Assembly: GCF_013185185.1 (NCBI RefSeq)
Contig: NZ_JAAZWE010000003.1
Location: forward strand, 310,001-374,000
Origin: Saccharibacillus endophyticus
GTDB taxonomy: Bacteria > Bacillota > Bacilli > Paenibacillales > Paenibacillaceae
Reading direction: 5' to 3'
Length of the DNA stretch: 64,000 bases
Each line of letters begins with the position of its first letter. Position 1 is the first letter of the stretch. Under the pieces are notes generated by a model. The model was not told the origin of the DNA. It made no database searches and saw only the letters and a list, made by a program, of their open reading frames with translations. The translations under genes and the position numbers were made by a program. Shown one piece after another: positions 41,859-50,873 of the stretch.

Positions 41859-42791
41859 ATGATATCCAATACAGACGTAAAATTAAAAGTACTAAAAAGA
41901 TACAACATTAATGAAAAAGATTTGATAGGTTCTGGAATGGAAGCGGAAGTCTACGGTTATGGCGAAGATAAAGTATTAAAAATATACCAGGGTACATCCA
42001 ATTACAAAAAACAAGGAATTTTAAAACGTTTCTACGATTCTATTCAATCTAATGATATTAGTTTTGAATTCCCCTATATTTACAATATCATTGATGAAGA
42101 TGATATAGTCGTCACGATTGAAAAACGAATCATCGGGGAGAATATGGAGAATGTGTTATCGCGAATGAATGATGAACAATTAGAAACCGTAATGAAAAAT
42201 TACCTTTCGGCAAATTTAGAAATGCAAGCAGTGAAACCGGATCCGAATTTCGAAGGATATAAGTTATTTGACGATCATGGAATTCCTGCATCGCAACAGA
42301 AGGACTGGCATGATGTATTGAAACAATATCTTGTAAAAAAACAGAAAGAGTTGCAGGGACATTTTTCGGAAGACGTTATGAACTACGAAGAAAAATTACG
42401 AATAATACTGGAGATTTTATCGTTTGAATATCAAGGGCATCATTCGTTGATTCATGGTGACTTTTATCCCGGAAATGTACTTATTAATGAAGAAGGTAAA
42501 ATTACCGGCTTGATCGATTTTGGATTGATGACGATGTATGGAGATTACTTATTTGATGTTGCTACAGGTTGGGTGTTTTTTGATATGTACAACGAATTGA
42601 AGGCAAATATTTTGGAAAGATACTTAGATTTAATTATGAGTACTCTAGGTGAAGAAGTAAGAGAAAAACTCTATTTTTATGTATTGGTATTCAGTATGAT
42701 TTCTGCGAATTTCTATTCCGAAGATTGTAGCGATGGTCATTACCAATGGTGCGTAAAAAATTTAAATAATGAAATGTACTGGAGTTTTTGA
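41859..42791 (+). CDS. Aminoglycoside-phosphotransferase-family (APH) protein
   Basis: The product has 310 residues from the ATG ten bases after GGGAGG; a TTG six bases earlier is too close. The kinase-like fold is seen in GSGMEAEVYGYGEDKVLKIY (nucleotide loop and Lys), HGDFYPGNVLINEEGKITGLIDFG (catalytic HGDxxxxN and metal-binding D of IDFG) and DYLFDVATGW. APH members phosphorylate antibiotics or small alcohols. The substrate here cannot be told. It is AT-rich and located right after the cassette array, possibly once part of it. Confidence 0.88.
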   Translation: MISNTDVKLKVLKRYNINEKDLIGSGMEAEVYGYGEDKVLKIYQGTSNYKKQGILKRFYDSIQSNDISFEFPYIYNIIDEDDIVVTIEKRIIGENMENVLSRMNDEQLETVMKNYLSANLEMQAVKPDPNFEGYKLFDDHGIPASQQKDWHDVLKQYLVKKQKELQGHFSEDVMNYEEKLRIILEILSFEYQGHHSLIHGDFYPGNVLINEEGKITGLIDFGLMTMYGDYLFDVATGWVFFDMYNELKANILERYLDLIMSTLGEEVREKLYFYVLVFSMISANFYSEDCSDGHYQWCVKNLNNEMYWSF

Positions 42792-42891
42792 AAAACGTTA
42801 TATAGAGGCTGCAAAAGCTTTGCTAGAAAAAATCGACGAAATGATACTCAAACAATCAAAAGATTCGTATTCACAATATCCTATTGATTAA
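42769..42891 (+). CDS. Small ORF overlapping the phosphotransferase end
   Basis: A possible 40-residue product, MKCTGVFEKRYIEAAKALLE and then KIDEMILKQSKDSYSQYPID, in a different frame and overlapping the preceding stop by 23 bases. It has a helix-like, charged composition. It may be a frameshifted tail of the phosphotransferase or of another gene rather than a real gene. There is no clear ribosome site. Confidence 0.25.
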   Translation: MKCTGVFEKRYIEAAKALLEKIDEMILKQSKDSYSQYPID

Positions 42892-43012
42892 TAAAATATA
42901 CAAGCGGCGGTAATGATGTAACAAAGGCAGGAAATAGCAAGAATCATTAGTGCGATAGCGTATGGTGCAAGGTCAAGCGAATGGAATTTTGGTTTTATGG
43001 AGGTAAGCAGGT

Positions 43013-43927
43013 ATGGGCGGTTCGAATCAATGGGATGCAGAATGGGAAGTGTCGGAAGAATTAGCGCATCAATTAATAAGCAATCAGTTTCCGCAGTTGG
43101 CTTCAAAACGCATACAAAAGCTAGGCCACGGCTGGGACAATACGGTTTATCTCGTCGGGACCGAATACGTATTCCGATTTCCGAGAAGAGAAGTTGCGAT
43201 TCATTCGTTAACGATAGAGAAAAACATACTGCCCAAGCTTAAAGACTATTGTTCGATTGAATATTCGCTGCCTTTATTTTTTGGGGAGGGTAAATATGGT
43301 TATCCGGCACCCTTTTTGGGCTACTCTTATTTATCCGGCGAATTTCCGATCGGATTGACGGACGAGCAGCGTGCTGTTTCGGCAACCACCCTTGCTGTAT
43401 TTCTAAAAAACTTACATGCATTCCCCGTGCGGATCGCCGAAGAAAACGGAGTTCGACATGATCATCGAAATCTGACCGATATTGCGCTGCGCAAAGAAAA
43501 GATGCATCAATTCCTTTCGAACATTTCCTCTCATTTAAGCGAAGAAGAGTACTTCGCTTTAGCGAATTATCTAAAACAGCTTTCAATTAAAAAAGTGAAG
43601 CCAAAGCATACATTCCTTCATGGCGATCTTCATTTCAAAAATATGCTGGTGGATAAGAACGGAAAGATTTCAGGCATTATCGACTGGGGAGACATTAACA
43701 TCGGCCATCCGGCTTGCGACTTGAATGTTGTATACAGCTTTTTACCTCCGAATGCGCGCCCAACCTTTTTCGACGTATATGGGGAAGTCGATGAAGAAAC
43801 GAAGCTGTTAGCACGCTTGATGGCCATATATATCCCCATTTTGATCATGATGCAGGCGATTGATCTTAATGATCTAAGGTCGATCGATGAAGCAAAGGCA
43901 ACCATAAAACGTGCGCTCGCTGACTAA
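43013..43927 (+). CDS. APH-family phosphotransferase
   Basis: The product has 304 residues from the ATG nine bases after GGAGG. Its motifs are LGHGWDNTVYLVGTEYVFRFPRRE (nucleotide loop and Lys/Arg region), HGDLHFKNMLVDKNGKISGIIDWGD (catalytic Asp and metal site) and GHPACDLNVVYSFLP. It is closer to APH(2'')- or macrolide-kinase-like enzymes than its neighbour at 41859. Its base composition approaches that of the host. Drug specificity is not predictable. Confidence 0.88.
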   Translation: MGGSNQWDAEWEVSEELAHQLISNQFPQLASKRIQKLGHGWDNTVYLVGTEYVFRFPRREVAIHSLTIEKNILPKLKDYCSIEYSLPLFFGEGKYGYPAPFLGYSYLSGEFPIGLTDEQRAVSATTLAVFLKNLHAFPVRIAEENGVRHDHRNLTDIALRKEKMHQFLSNISSHLSEEEYFALANYLKQLSIKKVKPKHTFLHGDLHFKNMLVDKNGKISGIIDWGDINIGHPACDLNVVYSFLPPNARPTFFDVYGEVDEETKLLARLMAIYIPILIMMQAIDLNDLRSIDEAKATIKRALAD

Positions 43928-43930
43928 GAT

Positions 43931-44032
43931 GTGGAATCCGAATTAAAAGAACTATGGGAAGAGAGCGGAGAGTGTCAGAAATGGGAACGTACAATAAAAG
44001 ATTTGGAAACCAGAATCGAAGAGCTAAAATGA
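43931..44032 (+). pseudogene. Short helical ORF, possible gene remnant
   Basis: A 33-codon frame from GTG, ESELKELWEESGECQKWE followed by RTIKDLETRIEELK, looks like the coiled-coil C-terminus of a larger protein. It directly follows the phosphotransferase stop, in the same frame. It has no ribosome site of its own. Most likely a remnant or a former C-terminal extension. Confidence 0.3.
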
Positions 44033-44048
44033 ATGTGGAGGAGAACTA

Positions 44049-44486
44049 ATGAAAAACGGTGTACTGGTTTTTGCATCAGTTTTAATTATTTCTTTAGCCG
44101 GATGTAGTATGTCAAAGCCTTATGATGTTGAAGCAGCTATTAGGCAGGGAGAGATTGTAGATTTGCACGGACAAGTATCGAATGCTCAAAGGATAGAAGA
44201 ATTTAATCAGAACATTTTGCAAAACGTTAAAGATAAAATCAGAATTACTCGATTCACGGTTGAAGGAGATCCAATATTCTATGATATTCAATTCGATGGT
44301 AAAGAAATTAAATTCAGATCTGACCATTCGAAAGATAAACATGGAACAGGTAAAAGACAATCTACAGCGTGTGAGTCATTTTTGACCAGAGAGACCCGGA
44401 ATGGTATTGAATATAGTTTTGATGGATGCTCTGGAAAGAATGAAGATATAGGGAATAGTTTTAAACTTGAAGTCATTACTGAATAA
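44049..44486 (+). CDS. DUF4362 lipoprotein
   Basis: The 145-residue protein has a lipoprotein signal (MKNGVLVFASVLIISLAGC) and the mature domain YDVEAAIRQGEIVDLHGQVSNAQRIEEF, DKIRITRFTVEGDPIFYDIQFDGKEIKF, which matches the DUF4362 family of Bacillales surface lipoproteins. TGGAGGAG precedes the ATG. Function unknown. Confidence 0.85.
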   Translation: MKNGVLVFASVLIISLAGCSMSKPYDVEAAIRQGEIVDLHGQVSNAQRIEEFNQNILQNVKDKIRITRFTVEGDPIFYDIQFDGKEIKFRSDHSKDKHGTGKRQSTACESFLTRETRNGIEYSFDGCSGKNEDIGNSFKLEVITE

Positions 44487-44573
44487 AATGAATGTATTCT
44501 GCTGCTATTGGTCGGGCATTTGCCGTACACTCGATGCGCTGACCGCCGAGCATGTGTTAACCAATACTTCTCT

Positions 44574-44609
44574 GAAAAAGGCCTCCTTTTGGAAAAGGAA
44601 GGTTTTTTA
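44574..44609 (+). terminator. Rho-independent terminator
   Basis: AAGGCCTCCTTTT pairs with AAAGGAAGGTTTTTT. Confidence 0.75.
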
Positions 44610-44680
44610 GGTTCGACTTTACCGGAATCGTTTAAACAGATGGAATCGGAAAAAGGTTGGCTAGAAAAGGAGGCGTTTGT

Positions 44681-45778
44681 TTGAGCAGAGGACATTCGAA
44701 GAAATGGAAAAAGTGGTCATTGGCGGTATTGGCCGTTTCGACTGCGACGGGCGGAACTTATACGCTGCCGCATACCTTTGCTGTCGAAAAAGACGGACAA
44801 ACGAGTCAATCGGTTCGACAGGTTTCGGCTTCGGCCGCGAGCGTGCAGGCGGAAGTCGTTGCGCCCGTCATCGCGGTCGATCCGAAAAAAGATTCGATCT
44901 CGGCTTCCCGCAAAGCTTTGATCAAGCTGGGAATGATGAATCTAAGCACGGCAGCGGCTTCCGACTTCTACTCGTCGGAGAGCCTGCTGCTACAGTTGAA
45001 GCAAGCCCGGCATCGGGCCAATAAGGTTGCTCTCGATCCGAAAGCGTCTGCGGATCAAATATACTACGCCTCGCGCAGACTGGAGGAGTCGATCGACCGG
45101 TATAACAAAGGCACGGTCAGCAGCGCGGAGGTGCTCGGTAAAATATTGAAGTACGAGAAAGCGTTCGTTTTGAACGGCGAAAACGAACATGCGTTAAACG
45201 AGATTGAACGATTTGCTTTAAAAGGAATCAAAGAAGCACAGGCCAAGCTTGCAGCCGACTCGACAGAGGCGGGCGTACAGGCCGCTTACAAGCATTTTTT
45301 GTCCGTCGATGCGGATGCCAATGACCGGGAACCGATTGAATTGCAGAAAAGTATCGACTTTTTGCAGCGCTATCAAGAAAATTACGCCGCTAAAATAGAA
45401 GATGCCGGGTCCAGCGCAAAAGAAGTCATGCTGCAGCGGGAAATTTACGAGCAAGCCGCAAAAGCGATGCAGTCCGCGATCGGCGCCAAAGTAAGAAAAA
45501 ACGAGATGACCGTCGCATCCGCGAACGTGATCAACGCCTACTGGGCTTTCTTGGAAGGCATGCGCCTATCGGATGATCTGAAGCAAGCCCGTCCGCTGCT
45601 GGATTCGCCGATCGGCAAAGAGGAAGGACAATATACCGCTTCGTCGCTCCGCACGCTCGAATACGGGATCAACAAAGCGGAGTCTTCGCTGAAACAATCG
45701 GAAATAGGGGAAGAGTTGGAACAGGCTCGGGAAAAGCTGGCCGTTGCGGTCACAACGTTCAAAGCAAGCCGAAATTGA
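44681..45778 (+). CDS. Secreted helical protein of unknown function
   Basis: The product has 365 residues from a TTG eight bases after AAAGGAGG; an earlier TTG lies within the ribosome site. It has a signal-like N-terminus (KKWKKWSLAVLAVSTATGGTY), then a Ser/Ala/Val linker, then long amphipathic helices with FIVAR-like patterns (LLLQLKQARHRANKVALDPKASADQIYYASRRLEESIDRY). It resembles surface proteins built of three-helix modules, without a sortase motif or LysM domain. Unknown function. Confidence 0.75.
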   Translation: MSRGHSKKWKKWSLAVLAVSTATGGTYTLPHTFAVEKDGQTSQSVRQVSASAASVQAEVVAPVIAVDPKKDSISASRKALIKLGMMNLSTAAASDFYSSESLLLQLKQARHRANKVALDPKASADQIYYASRRLEESIDRYNKGTVSSAEVLGKILKYEKAFVLNGENEHALNEIERFALKGIKEAQAKLAADSTEAGVQAAYKHFLSVDADANDREPIELQKSIDFLQRYQENYAAKIEDAGSSAKEVMLQREIYEQAAKAMQSAIGAKVRKNEMTVASANVINAYWAFLEGMRLSDDLKQARPLLDSPIGKEEGQYTASSLRTLEYGINKAESSLKQSEIGEELEQAREKLAVAVTTFKASRN

Positions 45779-45794
45779 TTTTCTTGGGAAAAAA

Positions 45795-45843
45795 GCGCAG
45801 CGTACCGACGATTTTTGAATCGTTCGTACACTGCGATTTTTTT
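45795..45843. terminator. Rho-independent terminator
   Basis: GCGCAGCGTACCGACGATT pairs with AATCGTTCGTACACTGCG, with T tract following. Confidence 0.85.
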
Positions 45844-45926
45844 GTTTGTCGCATTAGTCCGACCCGTATGTCGCAAAAGTACATGGCGCCGCCAAGCCCA
45901 AATCCTTTATACTCCCCTATATATCC

Positions 45927-45947
45927 GATAATGAAAATCATTATCAT
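45927..45947. promoter_or_regulatory. Fur box
   Basis: GATAATGAAAATCATTATC followed by AT is a close match to the 19-bp Fur consensus GATAATGATAATCATTATC. It lies 19-39 bp ahead of the siderophore-binding protein gene. Iron repression of 45966-47799 is inferred. Confidence 0.85.
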
Positions 45948-45965
45948 ACATAAGGGGGATTCACC

Positions 45966-47024
45966 ATGAATCAAGCACCAAAAAGGCAAGCGGCTGGAAG
46001 CACAAGCTGCGCTGCTCACAAATCACGATTTCTGATGGGCTGCATGTTGGCCTTTGTTCTGATCCTGACGGCTTGCGGCGGCGGAGCAGGCGCGAATAAT
46101 AGCAACCAGGCTGCGGCAACGCCGGCACCGACCGAGACGCCTGCGCCTACAACCACGGCACCGACCACGGAATCCGGCGGGTCTTACCCGGTCACGATCA
46201 CCCATATGAAGGGCGAACTGACGCTTGAATCCAAGCCGAAAACCATCGCTGTGCTCGACGTGAAGTTTTTGGATCAGATGCTGGCGGTCGGCGAGAAACC
46301 GGCAGGCAGCGTCATCGCGGGCGGCAACACTGATTACCCGGAATATTTGGGCGATCAACCGAGCGGCGTACAGGTACTCGGCACGCGCGACGAACCCAAC
46401 TTGGAAGCGATCACGGCGTTGAACCCTGACCTGATCATCATGACCGATTTTCAAGAAAAACAGTACGAGAGCGTGAGCAAAATCGCGCCTACGCTCGTGC
46501 TTGATTTCTACGAAGACTGGCGCGACACGCTGTCTACGATCGCGCAGATTACGGATAAGCAGGACGAAGCGGAAAAGGTGCGCACGGCTTATGAAGAAAA
46601 AGCAGCCGGACTCAAAGCGCAGCTGACCGAGAAATTGGGCGATGAGACGGTAGCCGTCATTCGTCCGAGAAAAGAAGGCATTCGCGTGCACGGCATCGAG
46701 CACCGCATCGGTCAAATTTTGTATCAGGATCTGGGTTTGAACATGCCGGAATTCGCGAAACAAATCGGCGAAGACGGCTCGATCGAAGTCTCCATGGAAA
46801 AAGTACCCGAGATCGACGCGGATCGTTACTTCGTGCTGTCGGATGAACTGTTCGCCGCGGAAGCGGAAGCCATGGCTAACAATGCGGTATGGAAATCTCT
46901 CGACGCGGTAAAAGAAGGCCGCACTTACGACGTGAACTCCACGCTCTGGATTGCTTATTACGGCCCGCTTGCGATCAATCTGATCATCGACCAAGCTTCG
47001 GAAGCACTGCTCGGAGCGAATTAA
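45966..47024 (+). CDS. Iron-siderophore-binding lipoprotein (FecB/FhuD type)
   Basis: The 352-residue lipoprotein has a long basic N-region, lipobox LILTAC and a Thr/Pro/Ala linker. The mature class III binding fold has PKTIAVLDVKFLDQMLAVGEKPAGSV, NLEAITALNPDLIIM and AEAMANNAVWKSLDAVKEGRTYDVN. It binds a ferric siderophore outside the membrane. AAGGGGG precedes the ATG. The Fur box just upstream gives iron control. No permease or ATPase gene is present nearby. Confidence 0.92.
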   Translation: MNQAPKRQAAGSTSCAAHKSRFLMGCMLAFVLILTACGGGAGANNSNQAAATPAPTETPAPTTTAPTTESGGSYPVTITHMKGELTLESKPKTIAVLDVKFLDQMLAVGEKPAGSVIAGGNTDYPEYLGDQPSGVQVLGTRDEPNLEAITALNPDLIIMTDFQEKQYESVSKIAPTLVLDFYEDWRDTLSTIAQITDKQDEAEKVRTAYEEKAAGLKAQLTEKLGDETVAVIRPRKEGIRVHGIEHRIGQILYQDLGLNMPEFAKQIGEDGSIEVSMEKVPEIDADRYFVLSDELFAAEAEAMANNAVWKSLDAVKEGRTYDVNSTLWIAYYGPLAINLIIDQASEALLGAN

Positions 47025-47025
47025 T

Positions 47026-47799
47026 ATGGACCGTTACCTCTCAAGCGAGTTGTGGAAACAAACAGCGGAGAAGCATTCGATCTTGCTGGGCGAGCCGCCT
47101 GAACAGAGTGTCCGCACCATTGCGTTAAGCGTACTGTACGAAGAAGAGGCATGCGCAGTCTACGTCGAATGGTTCCGGGAATACATCGATGCGCCGGACA
47201 AACGTGTCGCGGCTTCCATGCTCGCCAAGCGGATCGGCTACTTGTGGACCGCTCCGCTGGTGAAGGCCATGACTTTTCATCAGCAGCGGGTTTCGTTCGA
47301 TCTGCGCAGCAGCTTTTTGTATCATCCCGTGCTTGCAGACCCGTCGATGACCCGGTTTCCTTTTCTGGCGGTTCATGCTCTTCAATCGGAATCACTCCTG
47401 AACAATCGAAGTTCGAAAAGGGAAAAAGCAGTCGAAGAGATGTTCGCGTCTCAACTCTCTCCGCTGCTGCAGATGCTTTCAACCGTGTCTTCGCTGCCTA
47501 TGAGCATTTTATGGGAAAATATCATGGTGCGAATCGGGCCGTTATATGCACCGGATGCAGACAACGTCGAGCAGCCAAATCCGCATGTCCAAGCCGACTT
47601 TTCCTATCTGACCCAAGAAGCGCCCGGCACGGCATTTGATCAGAGAAAGAACCCGTTTACCCGATTCACCACCTGCGAGAACGATATACGGGTAGCCAAA
47701 AGCGAACGGATCACCTGCTGCTTTTACTACCGAATGTCCGACGAGTATTGCAGAAAATGCCCGAAAATTGACACTGAGAATAAATCTCAACTAAAATGA
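47026..47799 (+). CDS. FhuF-like ferric siderophore reductase with [2Fe-2S] tail
   Basis: The 257-residue soluble protein has the IucA/FhuF-type N-terminal domain and a C-terminal cysteine cluster TCCFYYRMSDEYCRKCP, the CC-x9-C-x2-C pattern that holds an unusual [2Fe-2S] centre in FhuF. It would release iron from imported siderophore by reduction in the cytoplasm. Its ATG follows the binding-protein stop by one base, so the two are coupled and share the Fur box. Confidence 0.85.
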   Translation: MDRYLSSELWKQTAEKHSILLGEPPEQSVRTIALSVLYEEEACAVYVEWFREYIDAPDKRVAASMLAKRIGYLWTAPLVKAMTFHQQRVSFDLRSSFLYHPVLADPSMTRFPFLAVHALQSESLLNNRSSKREKAVEEMFASQLSPLLQMLSTVSSLPMSILWENIMVRIGPLYAPDADNVEQPNPHVQADFSYLTQEAPGTAFDQRKNPFTRFTTCENDIRVAKSERITCCFYYRMSDEYCRKCPKIDTENKSQLK

Positions 47800-47836
47800 C
47801 AACAGTAATCATCTTACCTTGTCAGGAGTTGAGAAC

Positions 47837-49564
47837 ATGCCGCCGCAACAACAAAGCAGCCTATGGAGCGATACGACGATCAAGATGTTGGACGGGTATA
47901 GCGGTACGTTACAGACAGGCCATGCGCTGACTTTTGACGAAACGAAATCGACCTCGAATATGCTGCTGCTGGCGGTAGGCGGGGAAGGGGAGCTTACAAT
48001 GAACGGCGAAGTTTGCCGCATTGGAGCTTCTTTTGCTTGCCATGTGGTAAAAGGCGCTTCCTTTACGCTGACGTCCGGATCGGATGATCTTTATTATATC
48101 GTGATTACCTATAAAGCTTCTTCCTTGGAAGGCGTGTCTCATGACCTGCCCTCGTACCGCAAACACCCGCTGCAAATCTCCTTCATCCAAAGCACGATGC
48201 TGCAAACCGAATGGGTGCAGACCGCGGAAAAGATCATCTCTAAATGGCGCCGCGGCGAAGGGTTGGAATGTTTCCACGCCAATGCGCTGCTGCAAGGGAT
48301 GATCTACGAGCTGATTATGGAATACGAATGCGGTCAAGGCGGGGCGGAGTTCGATCTGGTCGAAGTGGTCGCATCTTATATCGCCTCGCATTATCGTCAG
48401 GACTTGGAGCTGAAAGACCTGGCAGCCCTCGCCGGATGCAGCGTCAGGCAGCTGCAGCGGCGCTTTAAGCAGGAAAAGCAGGTGGGGCCGATGGAGTACG
48501 TGATTCAGCTGCGGATGGAAAATGCTTCTCGGATGCTGCACCATACGGAGGCTTCGATCGGGGAAATCGCGGAGCGCATCGGGTACAGCGATACGTATTA
48601 TTTCAGCCGGGCTTTTAAAAAGGTTTACGGCGTTCCTCCGCTGCATTACCGGCTTGCCAAAGTGTCCAAAACGGACGCGGACTATGCAGCGGCTTTGCTT
48701 GGAAATCGAACGGCCTCTTCCTACGATTCTCCGCAAGGCCCGGTGATCTGCCATATGCGGGGCGAGTATACCGTTACGCAATCGCCGCAGCGCATCGCCG
48801 TGCTCGATATCCAATACGCGGATCATCTGCTGGCACTGGGATCGCCCCCGGTCGGAAGCGTGGGTTCGGGGAGCCGATCCGTCCAATTTCCGCAGTATAT
48901 CCGGGCAGGACTTCAAGATACGGAGCTGCTGGGAACCTATGAATACCCGGATCTGACTGCCGTGGAAAAAGGATCGCCGGACCTCATCATCTGCACCGAA
49001 GTTCATGATCCTTATGTCGAACGGTTAAGCCGGATCGCTCCCGTGTTAATGTTCAAGCGCAACGAGAATTGGCAGACCATTCTGCGATTGTTCGGCGAAC
49101 TGACAGGCAAACGGGCAGAGGCCCAGCGCATCCTTGCGGATTATGAGCGTCGAACGGCTTTGCTGTCCGAGGAATTGGCGCCTGTACTTGCCGGGAAAAG
49201 CGTGGCATTGATCCGTCCGCTCGATTCTCTGGTTCGGGTGCATTCGGCCGCTCATCGCACGGGTGCGGTGTTGTATCGGGATCTGGGCCTGACCGCGCCT
49301 TTATTCGTGGCAGACGCTTCGGATACGGCATACCACATTTCGGTGGATCGACTTCCCGCCGTGCAGGCCAGCCATTACTTTTTGCTGAGCAACGAAATGC
49401 TTCAAGACGGCAGAACGGTGACTGAGCAGCGCGTCCGAGGCATGTTGGATAAGACTGAGTCGCAACAGATTCATCCGGTCGATGCCGCCACATGGATCGG
49501 TTGTTACGGGCCGACGGGGATTAACGGCATCGTGGATCAGATCGAACAGGCTCTATTGGTTTGA
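47837..49564 (+). CDS. Btr-like AraC regulator fused to a siderophore-binding domain
   Basis: The product has 575 residues from the ATG nine bases after AGGAG. It has an N-terminal cupin-like domain, an AraC double HTH (IASHYRQDLELKDLAALAGCSVRQLQRRFKQE and GEIAERIGYSDTYYFSRAFKKVYGVPP), and a C-terminal FecB-type binding domain (SPQRIAVLDIQYADHLLALGSPPVGSV to AATWIGCYGPTG). B. subtilis Btr has this layout and activates siderophore uptake genes when it binds siderophore. It probably senses the ligand of the neighbouring lipoprotein, whose binding domain it resembles. Confidence 0.92.
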   Translation: MPPQQQSSLWSDTTIKMLDGYSGTLQTGHALTFDETKSTSNMLLLAVGGEGELTMNGEVCRIGASFACHVVKGASFTLTSGSDDLYYIVITYKASSLEGVSHDLPSYRKHPLQISFIQSTMLQTEWVQTAEKIISKWRRGEGLECFHANALLQGMIYELIMEYECGQGGAEFDLVEVVASYIASHYRQDLELKDLAALAGCSVRQLQRRFKQEKQVGPMEYVIQLRMENASRMLHHTEASIGEIAERIGYSDTYYFSRAFKKVYGVPPLHYRLAKVSKTDADYAAALLGNRTASSYDSPQGPVICHMRGEYTVTQSPQRIAVLDIQYADHLLALGSPPVGSVGSGSRSVQFPQYIRAGLQDTELLGTYEYPDLTAVEKGSPDLIICTEVHDPYVERLSRIAPVLMFKRNENWQTILRLFGELTGKRAEAQRILADYERRTALLSEELAPVLAGKSVALIRPLDSLVRVHSAAHRTGAVLYRDLGLTAPLFVADASDTAYHISVDRLPAVQASHYFLLSNEMLQDGRTVTEQRVRGMLDKTESQQIHPVDAATWIGCYGPTGINGIVDQIEQALLV

Positions 49565-49566
49565 GT

Positions 49567-49602
49567 GAAAGGCATCGGGCATACGCTCGGTGCCTTATTT
49601 GG
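49567..49602 (+). terminator. Rho-independent terminator
   Basis: AAGGCATCGGGC pairs with GCTCGGTGCCTT, followed by ATTTGG. Weak T tract. Confidence 0.65.
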
Positions 49603-49724
49603 TGTTTTTATAGGATTTCCTAAATTTCCAAATGATGATAAGGTGATAAAAGCAAGGCATAACGCGTTCTATAGGGTATAAGCTTCGCACCCGTATCGCG
49701 GAGTCGAATAGCCGAGAGGAGCTG

Positions 49725-49916
49725 ATGAAGTTGAAAAAGATGCTGTCGAATTTGATCTCATCGTTTTTGATGGGCCTGTTTATTTATTATGCACTGACGC
49801 AAACCATAACTTGGGGTGCGGTATTGGCTTGTCTGGCTGCTGTAGGATTCGTCGCGCTCGGATACCTTGCTGCGTACGCTTTTAAAAGAAACCGGAAAAA
49901 CGCCGTAAAATCATAA
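49725..49916 (+). CDS. Small two-helix membrane protein
   Basis: The 63-residue product has two hydrophobic segments (SSFLMGLFIYYALTQTITWG; VLACLAAVGFVALGYLAAYAF) and basic ends. GAGAGGAG precedes the ATG. No family recognised. It could be a toxin-like or envelope peptide. Confidence 0.65.
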   Translation: MKLKKMLSNLISSFLMGLFIYYALTQTITWGAVLACLAAVGFVALGYLAAYAFKRNRKNAVKS

Positions 49917-49939
49917 AGTCGTGAAAGTTGAGAAAATAG

Positions 49940-50266
49940 ATGTTTGAATCCTACGATTTTAAACCAGGCATAGTCACATATGATCCGTTTAAGCTAAGCC
50001 CTTTCGACTCCACCGATCAAGATTGGATTAACGAAGATTTGGTTCAAGTGAGCTATCCGCAAGGTTATGTACTGGATGTTGGATGGTATAAAGGCATAAG
50101 TAGATTCGTGATCTGGATCATAAAAGATAACAACTGGGAGCAGCCGGTACATAAAAAGAACTATCGAACGATACAAGAACTATACGAGGGCATGGAAAAA
50201 GCGATCGCGACGATGAACAAATTGCTGAACGAATCTTTTATTGATGAATCCAAAAAATCGAAATGA
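49940..50266 (+). CDS. Hypothetical protein, 108 residues
   Basis: A soluble acidic protein beginning MFESYDFKPGIVTYDPF, with VSYPQGYVLDVGWYKGISRFVIWIIKD and a helical, charged C-terminus. The size and beta-then-helix pattern resemble immunity-type small proteins, and it is followed by two families often found as such (DUF4303, SMI1/KNR4). GTTGAGAAA is a weak ribosome site. Function not assigned. Confidence 0.6.
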   Translation: MFESYDFKPGIVTYDPFKLSPFDSTDQDWINEDLVQVSYPQGYVLDVGWYKGISRFVIWIIKDNNWEQPVHKKNYRTIQELYEGMEKAIATMNKLLNESFIDESKKSK

Positions 50267-50324
50267 ACAAGAGGTAGCTTTCCATGAAAGTACATATTCA
50301 AACGAACAAAGAAGGAGCCTGCCG

Positions 50325-50864
50325 ATGACTGATTTTCTGACTCGATTCGAAACGCATTTCAAAGCCAACTTCCTACAGGACCTCACCGATACGCTCGCTC
50401 AAGCTCAAGGCGAAAAAGTCTACGTCTGCGCGTTCGGAACCGACAGCGACTTCGGTACCTTATTCCTCGCGGTCAACACGGAAGAATCGTTGGCTCGCCA
50501 TATCGCGGACATGAAGCAAAAAGACTTATGCGGCACGGAAGCGGACGAAATCTACTATCGCTGGGGCTGCTCGGAGTATCAATATGGAGGGAATACGCAC
50601 CTAAACGGAATTAGTAACATCCTGCAGGAGATCGACAATGCTTATGATTACAAAGACCGGATCATCGAGATCATCGTTCAAGTCGTACGCGATACGGACG
50701 AGGCAGTGTTCCGGCAATACGGACAATCCAAAACCGACATCGTCTTTTTCGTGTCCATGACGGATGACGACGAGGCGGAGCAGTTGGAGAACGAAACGGT
50801 CGTGCAGATGACGGAAGCCGAGCTTGCCGCAAGTTTCTTGAAGCGGTATGAACAAGAAGAGTAG
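50325..50864 (+). CDS. DUF4303 protein
   Basis: The product has 179 residues from the ATG of MTDFLTRFETHFKANF, preceded by AAGGAG; upstream in-frame starts would overlap the prior gene. VYVCAFGTDSDFGTLFLAVNTEE and YYRWGCSEYQY are the family's core strands. DUF4303 proteins are common beside SMI1/KNR4 genes and in toxin-immunity islands. It is soluble. It sits ten bases ahead of the SMI1-RCC1 gene. Confidence 0.8.
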   Translation: MTDFLTRFETHFKANFLQDLTDTLAQAQGEKVYVCAFGTDSDFGTLFLAVNTEESLARHIADMKQKDLCGTEADEIYYRWGCSEYQYGGNTHLNGISNILQEIDNAYDYKDRIIEIIVQVVRDTDEAVFRQYGQSKTDIVFFVSMTDDDEAEQLENETVVQMTEAELAASFLKRYEQEE

Positions 50865-50873
50865 GCGTACATC

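Noticed and set aside
36027..42000. Prophage or ICE integrated by the tyrosine recombinase
   Set aside because: There is no structural, replication or conjugation gene, no tRNA-linked attachment site and no excisionase; the downstream repeat organisation fits gene cassettes better.
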